Part shown: positions 1 through 6,230 of the stretch, piece by piece
Layout: each line of letters starts with the position of its first letter
Numbering within the stretch: position 1 is the stretch's first letter
DNA from: Aquipseudomonas alcaligenes NBRC 14159
Lineage (GTDB): Bacteria; Pseudomonadota; Gammaproteobacteria; Pseudomonadales; Pseudomonadaceae
Length of the DNA: 64,000 bases
Direction: 5' to 3'
Assembly: GCF_000467105.1 (NCBI RefSeq)
Contig: NZ_BATI01000014.1
Span: forward strand, 1 to 64,000
Made by a program: the position numbers and the translations under genes
The notes under the pieces: generated by a model
What the model was told of the DNA's origin: nothing
The model's database searches: none
Seen by the model: only the letters and a program-made list of their open reading frames with translations

Positions 1-1
1 G

Positions 2-29
2 GCCCCTCTCCCACAAGTGGGAGAGGGGA
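2..29. repeat. CCCTCTCCC/GGGAGAGGG palindromic intergenic repeat
   Basis: Inverted repeat with arms CCCCTCTCCCAC and GTGGGAGAGGGG just downstream of the dinB stop codon. Similar palindromes occur at 53156-53181 and 58080-58100, always between genes, so this looks like a dispersed REP-like element. It may also help end dinB transcription, although no T-run follows it on the minus strand. Confidence 0.6.
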
Positions 30-65
30 GCCACAGCCCGGGATAAGACCCAAACCGCTTATGCC

Positions 66-1121
66 CTACCCCTCGAACAGCTCCAGCTGCTCATGCCGCC
101 CACGCAAATCCAGCAGCCGCACCCCCACGCCGAGCAGGCGCACCGGCTTGTTGCCGCGCGCGAAAGCGGCGCTCATCAGCAGCTTATAGCTGTCCAGGTC
201 ACGGCGCGCACCGGCCTGCTCCAGGGTGGTCTGGCTGAAGTCGTGGAACTTGATCTTGACGAACGGCTTGTCCGGCCGATAGCTCGCATCCAGCCGCGCC
301 ATGCGCGTATCGAGCTGGCTCAGCAGCTCGGGCAGATGCTCCAGGCAGCTGGCCAGGTCCGGCAGATCCTTGTCGAAGGTGTTCTCCACGCTCACCGACT
401 GGCGCCGACTGTCCACCTGCACCGCACGCTCATCGATACCCCGCGCCAGGTGCCACAGGCGTTCGCCAAAACTACCGAACTCGCGCACCAGCGCCAGCTT
501 GCTCCAGTCGCGCAGGTCCAGGCAGGTGTCGATGCCCAGGCGCCCCAGCTTGTCCGCCGTGACCTTGCCCACTCCGTGCAGTTTGTTCACCGGCAGTGCG
601 GCGACGAAGTCCTCGACCTGATCGGGGGTGATCACGAACAGGCCATTGGGTTTGCGCCAGTCACTGGCGATCTTGGCCAGGAACTTGTTCGGCGCCACCC
701 CGGCGGACACGGTGATGTGCAGCTCCTGCGACACCCGCCGGCGAATGTCCTGGGCGATGCGCGTGGCGCTACCGTCGAAATGCGAGCTGGCGGACACGTC
801 CAGGTAAGCTTCGTCCAGCGACAGCGGCTCGATGATCTCGGTGTAGTCGCGGAAGATCGCGTGGATTTCCCGCGACACCGCCTTGTAGGCATCCATGCGC
901 GGGCGCACCACCTGCAGGTCCGGGCACAACTTCAGCGCCTGGCCCATGGGCATGGCCGAACGCACTCCCCAGGCCCGCGCTTCATAGTTGCAGGTGGCAA
1001 CCACGCCGCGCCGGTCGGCAGCTCCGCCTACCGCCAGCGGTTTGCCGGCCAGGCGCGGATCGTCACGCATCTCGATGGCGGCATAGAAACAGTCGCAGTC
1101 GATGTGGATGATCTTGCGCAC
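66..1121 (-). CDS. dinB: DNA polymerase IV (Y-family translesion polymerase)
   Basis: Error-prone translesion polymerase that extends mismatched or damaged primer ends. The 351-aa length is normal for DinB. The N-terminus HIDCDCFYAAIE (residues 6-17) holds the first catalytic Asp (D8), and SLDEAYLD (101-108) holds the second acidic pair. A helix-hairpin-helix stretch (LHGVGKVTADKLGRLGI) lies near residues 180-196. The C-terminus ends with EQLELF, a typical beta-clamp binding peptide. The gene stands alone, and the next genes are tRNAs on the other strand. No LexA box was seen in the short upstream region. Confidence 0.97.
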   Translation of the reverse strand: MRKIIHIDCDCFYAAIEMRDDPRLAGKPLAVGGAADRRGVVATCNYEARAWGVRSAMPMGQALKLCPDLQVVRPRMDAYKAVSREIHAIFRDYTEIIEPLSLDEAYLDVSASSHFDGSATRIAQDIRRRVSQELHITVSAGVAPNKFLAKIASDWRKPNGLFVITPDQVEDFVAALPVNKLHGVGKVTADKLGRLGIDTCLDLRDWSKLALVREFGSFGERLWHLARGIDERAVQVDSRRQSVSVENTFDKDLPDLASCLEHLPELLSQLDTRMARLDASYRPDKPFVKIKFHDFSQTTLEQAGARRDLDSYKLLMSAAFARGNKPVRLLGVGVRLLDLRGRHEQLELFEG

Positions 1122-1214
1122 GCCAAGCCCCGTACAGCCTGCTCTGGAAGCCGAAGTCTACCACCCGCCTCGCGCTAAGCATCTGAGAAAAAACAGCTTT
1201 TTCTCAATCAATGG

Positions 1215-1242
1215 TTGACAGCAACGCGTTCGCCGCTAGAAT
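1215..1242 (+). promoter_or_regulatory. Promoter of first tRNA-fMet gene
   Basis: TTGACA at 1215-1220 and TAGAAT at 1237-1242 with a 16-bp spacer, placed so that transcription starts at or just before the mature tRNA 5' end at 1249. This is a near-consensus sigma-70 promoter. Confidence 0.85.
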
Positions 1243-1248
1243 GGCGGC

Positions 1249-1325
<77 letters not shown>

Positions 1326-1335
1326 GATTCAGAAG

Positions 1336-1364
1336 AAGGCCACTCAATCGAGTGGCCTTTTTTC
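1336..1364 (+). terminator. Rho-independent terminator of tRNA-fMet copy 1
   Basis: Stem AAGGCCACT / AGTGGCCTT around the loop CAATCG, followed by a T-run. The same stem and loop recur after copy 2. Confidence 0.9.
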
Positions 1365-1405
1365 TTGCCTACGATTTATGTAATTGATTAAAAAACAGAA
1401 ATCGA

Positions 1406-1433
1406 TTGACACACACCAATCTCTGAGTAGAAT
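1406..1433 (+). promoter_or_regulatory. Promoter of second tRNA-fMet gene
   Basis: TTGACA at 1406-1411, a 16-bp spacer and TAGAAT at 1428-1433: the same boxes and spacing as copy 1, although the spacer sequence differs. Confidence 0.85.
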
Positions 1434-1439
1434 GGCCGG

Positions 1440-1516
<77 letters not shown>

Positions 1517-1523
1517 GATTCCG

Positions 1524-1553
1524 CAAAAGGCCACTCAATCGAGTGGCCTTTTG
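1524..1553 (+). terminator. Rho-independent terminator of tRNA-fMet copy 2
   Basis: Stem AAAAGGCCACT / AGTGGCCTTTT with loop CAATCG, nearly identical to the terminator of copy 1. Confidence 0.9.
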
Positions 1554-1755
1554 CGTTTTGGGGCGAACCAATCTGGCAGATGACAGCGCCAAGCCCTTCC
1601 AACTCGCCCTCCTCCTGGCCACTCGGCAATCAGGTCCGTGCATTCCGAACGCATGCCGAAGCGAGCAAACATTGATCTCGCTTCAGACTGTCTTAAGCCA
1701 GACCCACTAAGCTGCACTCAAGCCCGCCGGAAGATGCGGAACGAGAGGAAGCGTG

Positions 1756-2304
1756 ATGAGCTGGAAAAACACCGAACACCGCTATGGCAGCCTGTCCATC
1801 GGGCTGCACTGGCTGATGCTGGTATTGATTGCCGTGGTCTACTTCACCATGGAGTTTCGCGGCCTGTTCCCGAAGGGGACCGACGGGCGCGAACTGATGA
1901 AGCAGACCCATTTCATGCTGGGCCTAAGCATTTTCGCCCTGGTCTGGGTACGCCTGATCGCACGCCTGATCGCACCCACACCGAAAATCGTGCCGGCCAT
2001 TCCCGCCTGGCAGGCCATCCCCGCCAAGCTGATGCACCTGGCGCTGTACGCCCTGATGATCGGCACCCCGCTGCTCGGCTGGCTGATCCTCAGCGCCTTT
2101 GGCAAACCCATTCCTTTCTTCGGCCTGGAGCTGCCGGCACTGATCGCCCCGAACCATGACTTCGGCGAACAACTGGAGCACTGGCACGTGCGCCTGGCCG
2201 ATGCCGGCTACTGGCTGATCGGCCTGCATGCCGCCGCCGGGCTGTTCCACCACTATATAAGCCGCGACAACACCCTGACCCGCATGCTACCGGGACGCAA
2301 CTGA
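1756..2304 (+). CDS. cybB: Cytochrome b561
   Basis: Inner-membrane di-heme b-type cytochrome of the CybB family (182 aa), which passes electrons from the quinone pool. Four hydrophobic helices are visible, with candidate heme histidines in GLHWLML, TSegment-type THFMLGL, LMHLALY and IGLHAAAGLFHHY. ATG 1756 is chosen over the GTG one codon earlier because AGAGGAA at 1744-1750 is well spaced for it. A terminator follows at 2318. The neighbouring rimO and dinB match Pseudomonas gene order. Confidence 0.9.
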   Translation: MSWKNTEHRYGSLSIGLHWLMLVLIAVVYFTMEFRGLFPKGTDGRELMKQTHFMLGLSIFALVWVRLIARLIAPTPKIVPAIPAWQAIPAKLMHLALYALMIGTPLLGWLILSAFGKPIPFFGLELPALIAPNHDFGEQLEHWHVRLADAGYWLIGLHAAAGLFHHYISRDNTLTRMLPGRN

Positions 2305-2317
2305 CACCCCTGCGAAG

Positions 2318-2342
2318 AACGGCGCCCATCGGCGCCGTTTTT
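2318..2342 (+). terminator. Terminator of cybB
   Basis: Stem AACGGCGCC / GGCGCCGTT with loop CATC and a following T-run, 14 bp after the cybB stop. From here to 2485 there is no gene; this stretch should hold the original rimO promoter. Confidence 0.85.
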
Positions 2343-2485
2343 CATGGCCCTGGACTACGGCCGGCAAATCGCACGCCACTCCGATCAGTTATCCGAGCAG
2401 GCTGGTCAAGCCGGCGACCTGCCGCTAGAATTGCGCACTTTTTGATCAGAGGCGCCCGCGAGCGCCCGCTCGAGGTTAGCCACCG

Positions 2486-2536
2486 ATGTCCACCGCCACA
2501 CCGAAAGTCGGCTTCGTCAGCCTGGGTTGCCCATAG
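2486..2536 (+). pseudogene. rimO: Displaced 5' end of host rimO (16 codons then stop)
   Basis: ATG at 2486 opens MSTATPKVGFVSLGCP and meets TAG at 2534-2536. The peptide is a normal Pseudomonas RimO N-terminus up to the first conserved Cys-Pro. The frame then enters prophage DNA at the TGCCC core and stops after one more base triplet. The body of rimO continues 46.2 kb away at the other prophage end. The native promoter and start are therefore stranded here and can direct only a 16-residue peptide. Confidence 0.93.
2528..2532. other. attL core of the prophage
   Basis: TGCCC at 2528-2532 is the 5-bp sequence shared with the right junction at 48740-48744. To its left is host rimO sequence; to its right (ATAGAGCACATT...) is phage. 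A very short identity between the two ends is what large serine recombinases leave, in contrast to the longer direct repeats of tyrosine integrases. Confidence 0.85.
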
Positions 2537-2541
2537 AGCAC

Positions 2542-2570
2542 ATTATCTAAACTTTATTTTCCAGGCACAA
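2542..2570 (-). promoter_or_regulatory. Outward-facing candidate promoter at the left prophage end
   Basis: On the minus strand TTGTGC (2565-2570) and GATAAT (2542-2547) are spaced 17 bp apart. The promoter reads out of the prophage into the displaced rimO leader. In the excised circle the same direction would run across attP into the recombinase gene. The -10 box matches consensus at five of six positions and the -35 box at three. Confidence 0.4.
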
Positions 2571-2614
2571 AAAAGGCCCGGAGCCCCTGAAATCAGGAGG
2601 CTCCGGGCCTTTTC
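2570..2614. terminator. Strong bidirectional terminator at the left prophage end
   Basis: Stem AAAAGGCCCGGAGCC / GGCTCCGGGCCTTTT with a 15-nt loop and A/T runs on both sides, so it can stop transcription in either direction. It separates the adjacent minus-strand gene from the attachment site. Confidence 0.88.
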
Positions 2615-2623
2615 GTTTCTAGG

Positions 2624-2935
2624 TCATTCGCCGAGGCGATCAAGCAGCCGGCGCGAGAACTTCACCAGGCTATCCAGCGCCTGGCGCTGATCGGCACCCA
2701 GTTCGCTGCCTTCAAGCTCCCTGGCCAAGGCCAGGGTGAGGCTGGCCTGCATCGACACGGAATCGACCAACTCAGCCGGCACCGCATTGCGATCAGCGCG
2801 CAGTGCCGCTTCCAGCTTTGCCAGGATCTCGGCATGCAGCGACCGCCCCGCCGCCACTGCGGCCTGCTCAAGAGCAGCGCGCAGCTCGGCTGGCATCCTG
2901 AGGGGGTACGGGGAGATGGAGTGGCGGTCAGACAT
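2624..2935 (-). CDS. Arc-family ribbon-helix-helix DNA-binding protein
   Basis: 103-aa phage regulator. The N-terminal segment ISPYPLRMPAEL is the beta-strand of an Arc/Mnt-type ribbon-helix-helix domain, and the following helices (ALEQAAVAAGRSLHAEI) fit the fold. The C-terminal half (residues 50-103) is helical and may mediate multimers. ATG 2935 is preceded by GGAAG at good spacing; the longer frame would need a TTG start. It diverges from a second small RHH gene at 3087, with repeated AGTCCA half-sites between them, suggesting mutual control. The target is unknown. Confidence 0.8.
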   Translation of the reverse strand: MSDRHSISPYPLRMPAELRAALEQAAVAAGRSLHAEILAKLEAALRADRNAVPAELVDSVSMQASLTLALARELEGSELGADQRQALDSLVKFSRRLLDRLGE

Positions 2936-2998
2936 GGGCGCTTCCACAGTTGGATTGTGCAATCCACGAATCGTGTAGGCGCGCAGTATGTAGGGTGG

Positions 2999-3060
2999 AG
3001 TCCATTGGACTCAATGAGTCCACTTGACATCACAAAAACCGTGGAATCATATTGAGTCCA
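2999..3060. promoter_or_regulatory. Operator/promoter region between divergent RHH genes
   Basis: AGTCCA occurs at 2999-3004, 3017-3022 and 3055-3060, and its complement TGGACT at 3006-3011 makes a palindrome with the first. A plus-strand promoter is embedded: TTGACA 3024-3029 and CATATT 3048-3053 with an 18-bp spacer. The half-sites flank and overlap the promoter, as expected for Arc/Mnt-type repressors binding paired half-operators. Confidence 0.65.
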
Positions 3061-3086
3061 CAGAAGACCGCCACCGAGGGGACGCT

Positions 3087-3248
3087 ATGCAAAAGCGGAT
3101 CACACCGTACCCATTGCGACTGAGCGAGACCACGAGGCAAGCGGCCGAGCAGGAGGCAGAGAAGAATCGCCGCAGCCTCAATGCTGAGTTGACCCTGCTC
3201 ATTGAGGAGGCGCTGGAGAGCCGGAGAAAGAGGCGGCCGCGCGCCTAA
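3087..3248 (+). CDS. Small Arc-like ribbon-helix-helix protein
   Basis: 53 aa, the size of P22 Arc. ITPYPLRLSE forms the DNA-contacting strand, and the helices TTRQAAEQEAEKNRRS and LNAELTLLIEEALES complete the ribbon-helix-helix. ATG 3087 is preceded by GAGGGGA. The C-terminus is a basic tail (RRKRRPRA). It is transcribed away from the 103-aa RHH gene at 2624-2935 and is followed 63 bp later by a small gene of unknown role. Confidence 0.82.
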   Translation: MQKRITPYPLRLSETTRQAAEQEAEKNRRSLNAELTLLIEEALESRRKRRPRA

Positions 3249-3311
3249 ACGCAAGGCCCTGCGCGGGCGCTGTACTGGGCTTTGGCAGTCGTGTATCTCG
3301 GAAGTAAGCAC

Positions 3312-3587
3312 ATGGACCAAAGCACGGACCAACGCACCACCCTACTCGCCGACAGCCCCGAATCGGCACTGATCCTAAACCCAGCCACCGACCCGCAGAG
3401 CATCGACGACATCATGCTCTGCGCGCTGCAGCGCAACGCCGCGGTGATCGATGTCCTCGCGCAGGACATTCTTGACCGAGACCAGTTCGCCCTGCCCATC
3501 TCCACAATCAGGAACCTGTTGTGGCTCCTGCAAGGGCAGTTCGATCAGATGAAGATGATCATGCGCGAATACCGCAAGCACAGGTAA
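3312..3587 (+). CDS. Hypothetical phage protein
   Basis: 91 aa from ATG 3312, which has GGAAG about 8 nt upstream; the longer frame would start with TTG. I do not recognise a family. It is acidic in its first half and ends with a helical segment (LLWLLQGQFDQMKMIMREYRKHR region). It probably shares a transcript with the Arc-like gene at 3087, so it may act with that regulator. It runs convergent to the small minus-strand gene at 3613. Confidence 0.6.
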   Translation: MDQSTDQRTTLLADSPESALILNPATDPQSIDDIMLCALQRNAAVIDVLAQDILDRDQFALPISTIRNLLWLLQGQFDQMKMIMREYRKHR

Positions 3588-3612
3588 AAGCCTGGGGCCG
3601 CTGAGCGGGAGA

Positions 3613-3786
3613 CTATGTAGCCCCCCATTCCTTGGCGGCCCTCTCGAAGCCTACCCACTTGCCGTCCCGATCCAGCCCCCGGCCAGCCATCAGCTGGGCG
3701 GCCACCGCCTGGACATCGACCTCGCCCTTGGCCATGGCCTGGAGCAGTTCAGTCGGGAGAGGTTGCAGGTGCTCGAGCAGGTTCAT
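3613..3786 (-). CDS. Small hypothetical phage protein
   Basis: 57-aa frame starting at ATG 3786 (MNLLEHLQPLPTEL...) and ending at TAG 3613, preceded by AAGGAGCCACCCTG, a good ribosome-binding site. It is the last gene of the late minus-strand run, 66 bp after the Dam-type methylase. It contains a helical segment and a conserved-looking DRDGKWVGFERAAKEW tail. Function unknown. Confidence 0.6.
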   Translation of the reverse strand: MNLLEHLQPLPTELLQAMAKGEVDVQAVAAQLMAGRGLDRDGKWVGFERAAKEWGAT

Positions 3787-3852
3787 CAGGGTGGCTCCTT
3801 CGCCGTTTCGTTGGGACCAGTAACGCTCTGGTGCCGCGGCATAGCAAGCACT

Positions 3853-4656
3853 TCAGAGGCCATCGAACAGGCCCCCGAGAGCGGCCGGCGTCCAGTTCAT
3901 GATCACCAGCTCCCCAGTCAACTCGGCCGTGCCTTGTCGCTGGTTGGTGTTGCTGTAGCGGATGTCGATTCGCTCCATGTGGAAGCCGGCAAACGCCTCG
4001 CGGATATCAGGGTGGTCGTTGATGCTGACCATCACCCGGCCCTTGCTGCGCCGCATGAAGTCGGCCATGGCCAGGTACTGGTCGAAGGGGAAGTCCACGC
4101 CATAGCCCTCGGTCTGCCAGTAGGGCGGGTCCATATAGAGGAAGGTGTGAGGGCGGTCGTAGCGCTCGGCGCACTCCAGCCACGGCAGGTTCTCCACATA
4201 CACGCCGGCCAGGCGCTGCCAGGCCGCCGAGAGGTTCTCCTCAATGCGCATGATGTTGGGCGCCGGCCCGGTGGTCGCAGTACCGAAGTTCTGGCCAGTG
4301 ACCTTTCCACCGAAGGCGTGGTGCTGCAGGTAGAAGAACCGCGCGGCCCGCTGGATATCGGTCAGGGTTTCCGGGCGGGTGATCTTCTGCCACTCGAACA
4401 GCTGCCGACTGGAGAGCGCCCACTTGAACTGGCGCACGAACTCCTCGACGTGGTTCTGGATCACGCGGTACAGCGACACCAGGTCGCCGTTGATATCGTT
4501 CAGCACCTCGACGGGAGCGGGTTGCGGTCGGAGGAAGAAGAGCGCCGCGCCACCGGCAAACACCTCGACGTAGCACTCATGGGGCGGGAACAGCGGGATA
4601 AGGCGGTCGGCCAGGCGGCGCTTGCCGCCCATCCAGGGGATAACGGGCTGGGTCAT
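3853..4656 (-). CDS. Dam-type DNA N6-adenine methyltransferase (D12 class)
   Basis: 267-aa adenine methyltransferase. WMGGKRR (8-14) and VEVFAGGAALF (30-40) form the AdoMet-binding region, and DPPY (176-179) is the catalytic motif of N6-adenine enzymes. ATG 4656 begins MTQPVIPWMGG, the usual start of the family, with AAAGG upstream; a longer frame lacks support. It lies at the end of the late operon after the spanins. Likely role: modification of phage DNA against host restriction (inference). The recognition site cannot be read from sequence; GATC is only a family-based guess. Confidence 0.92.
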   Translation of the reverse strand: MTQPVIPWMGGKRRLADRLIPLFPPHECYVEVFAGGAALFFLRPQPAPVEVLNDINGDLVSLYRVIQNHVEEFVRQFKWALSSRQLFEWQKITRPETLTDIQRAARFFYLQHHAFGGKVTGQNFGTATTGPAPNIMRIEENLSAAWQRLAGVYVENLPWLECAERYDRPHTFLYMDPPYWQTEGYGVDFPFDQYLAMADFMRRSKGRVMVSINDHPDIREAFAGFHMERIDIRYSNTNQRQGTAELTGELVIMNWTPAALGGLFDGL

Positions 4657-4802
4657 GTGCAAACCTTTTACTGTATGAATGAACAGTGCTAGGCTCGCGC
4701 TCGCTTCGTGCACGAGGCGGGAGCCTTGGCTGGGCTTGCAGGTACGGTCTGCGGGTTCGGCTACCGGCCAGGGTGTTGTCGCACCATGGCCGGTAGCTCC
4801 TT

Positions 4803-5072
4803 TCACTTCATCGGGATCTGCTTTTCCTGCCGCTCGATGCAGGCCAGCACTTGGCCCGCACAGCTCAGCAGCGCCGCGTCGGACTCATCCAGTGCCCGCC
4901 GCCAGTCGTCATTCACCACCACCGCCGACCGCGCCGGCAGGCGGCACGGCACCAGGCTGCACTCCATCCGGGGCGCGGTAGGCTGCTGGGTCGGTAGTTT
5001 CGGGGCGCTGGTACAGCCGGCCGAGAGCAGCAGGCACAGGGGCAGCCAGGTAGGCCGCAATCGCTTGGTCAT
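4803..5072 (-). CDS. Rz1: Rz1-like outer-membrane spanin lipoprotein
   Basis: 89 aa with a lipoprotein signal: a basic start, a hydrophobic core and lipobox LSAGC with Cys20. A proline-rich segment (APKLPTQQPTAP) follows, typical of o-spanins. It starts inside the Rz-like gene in another frame and runs past its stop; the two reading frames share 164 nt. This nested layout is a hallmark of Rz/Rz1 pairs. The product should span the periplasm with Rz and fuse the membranes at lysis. Confidence 0.85.
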   Translation of the reverse strand: MTKRLRPTWLPLCLLLSAGCTSAPKLPTQQPTAPRMECSLVPCRLPARSAVVVNDDWRRALDESDAALLSCAGQVLACIERQEKQIPMK

Positions 5073-5394
5073 TGCGTTTCAACTCCTCAAAGGCCGCAGC
5101 CTGGTCTGATGCGTTGCGGGTAACGGTTTGCCCGAGCTGCTGCATGCGGCGCTCGATGTCGGCCAGGTCGCCCAGCAGCTGCTGTTGGCCAGCCAGCACG
5201 CCAGCCTGCAGCACAACCATGGCCTGTGACTCTGCCAGCCGCTGCTCCGCTGAGCCGGCGCGCTGCTCTTGCAGCTCAATGCGCGGAGCCAGGCCCCACC
5301 AGGTCACGCCAGCAACTGCTGCAGCCAGCGCCAATAGCAGCGCGATGCGCCACCCACCAACGGCCTGGGCCGTCAGTACTCCACTCAGGGCCAT
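4909..5394 (-). CDS. Rz: Rz-like inner-membrane spanin
   Basis: 161 aa from ATG 5394, which has AGAGAGG six bases upstream; an ATG 11 codons earlier is possible but poorly spaced. One N-terminal membrane helix (IALLLALAAAVAGVTWWGL) is followed by a periplasmic coiled coil (about residues 40-110, rich in Q, E, L and A) and a Gly/Pro-rich tail. This is the i-spanin layout. The partner lipoprotein gene overlaps its 3' part. It is the third gene of a lysis block after the endolysin. Confidence 0.82.
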   Translation of the reverse strand: MALSGVLTAQAVGGWRIALLLALAAAVAGVTWWGLAPRIELQEQRAGSAEQRLAESQAMVVLQAGVLAGQQQLLGDLADIERRMQQLGQTVTRNASDQAAAFEELKRNDQAIAAYLAAPVPAALGRLYQRPETTDPAAYRAPDGVQPGAVPPAGAVGGGGE

Positions 5395-5472
5395 AGGCAC
5401 CTCTCTAAGCTGTGGTTTCGATTTCATCGCGCCAGGCGCCCTCCGGCGCCTGATGTAAGCCAGGGCTTAGAT

Positions 5473-5907
5473 TCAGGGCACGTCCTTGAAGAAGATGTGC
5501 CTCCCAATCTTGCAGGTACGCGTCGCGCCCTTCGTCCAAGCCGGCGCCTTCGCAAGGCTGGTCGAGTAATAGTGGGTAGCCCCTGCGGTCGGATCGGGGC
5601 GCCGCCCTTCGAGCACGATCACTGCCGCCTCACGCGCCTGCATGAATTGAGCAGCCGGGATTGGCTTTTCACCACGCAGGTAGGCCGAGTTCGGGTCGCT
5701 GGCATTCCAGCAGCTGAACTGCCAGGGCTTGCGGCAAACACCCTCGTAGCCCTCGCCCCACCAGTCAGGCTTGCCGTCATTGCCCAAGTCCATCTCCACC
5801 CGGTTACGGATGGTGTGCCCGACCGCAACCATGCCAGCCAGGCCCTCGCCTCGCGCCTCGCCCCACAAGGTACGGGCCAGCACGTCGATATCCCGCTCTT
5901 TACTCAT
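5473..5907 (-). CDS. Endolysin, SleB-like cell wall hydrolase
   Basis: 144-aa Hydrolase_2 (SleB/CwlJ-like) domain protein that cuts peptidoglycan for lysis. The segment LARTLWGEARGEGLAGM is the family signature with the catalytic Glu in WGEARGE (E17). VGHTIRNRV and GATHYYS are also conserved. There is no signal peptide, so it needs a holin. ATG 5907 is favoured: GGAGG lies four bases before it, while the ATG one codon upstream is too close. The holin-like genes are not adjacent but 24 kb upstream in the late operon. Confidence 0.88.
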   Translation of the reverse strand: MSKERDIDVLARTLWGEARGEGLAGMVAVGHTIRNRVEMDLGNDGKPDWWGEGYEGVCRKPWQFSCWNASDPNSAYLRGEKPIPAAQFMQAREAAVIVLEGRRPDPTAGATHYYSTSLAKAPAWTKGATRTCKIGRHIFFKDVP

Positions 5908-5911
5908 CATG

Positions 5912-5946
5912 CCTCCGGGCACAAAAAAGCCCGCTCAGAGCGGGCT
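5912..5946 (-). terminator. Hairpin + T-run + ribosome-binding site cassette before the endolysin
   Basis: On the minus strand: stem GCCCGCTC / GAGCGGGC, TTTTTT, then GTGCCCGGAGG leading directly into the start codon. The same arrangement with the same GTGCCCGGAG core occurs before the genes starting at 13393 and 17222. Confidence 0.75.
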
Positions 5947-5993
5947 TGGTCTAGGATTCATCAGCCACCAGGGAAGGTGGCTCTCGCTTGGGT

Positions 5994-6230
5994 TTACACA
6001 TCCACGTCATAGTGCGGCAGGCTCGGCGCCGGGCCGGTGATCACGCCGTCTGCGATGTAGGCCTTGCTGTTCACCGGCACGTCGACGCCGCGCACGGTGG
6101 CGCGAGCGCCGTTGCGCAGCTCCACCTCACTGATGCCGGCGGTGGTATTGATGGCCTTCACCGTGGCCACCGTCCGCACCCCACCGGGCAATAGGCCGAT
6201 GAACTTCTTCCAGGGGTTCACTGTGGCCAT
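5994..6230 (-). CDS. Small phage tail-module protein, unknown function
   Basis: 78 aa starting MATVNPWKKFIGLLPGG at ATG 6230, overlapping the last 13 bases of the preceding gene, so it is translationally coupled to it. The sequence is beta-rich (VRTVATVKAI, ISEVELRNGARATVRG) and resembles a small beta-barrel subunit. Last gene of the tail-tip run, before the lysis genes. No family recognised. Confidence 0.65.
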   Translation of the reverse strand: MATVNPWKKFIGLLPGGVRTVATVKAINTTAGISEVELRNGARATVRGVDVPVNSKAYIADGVITGPAPSLPHYDVDV

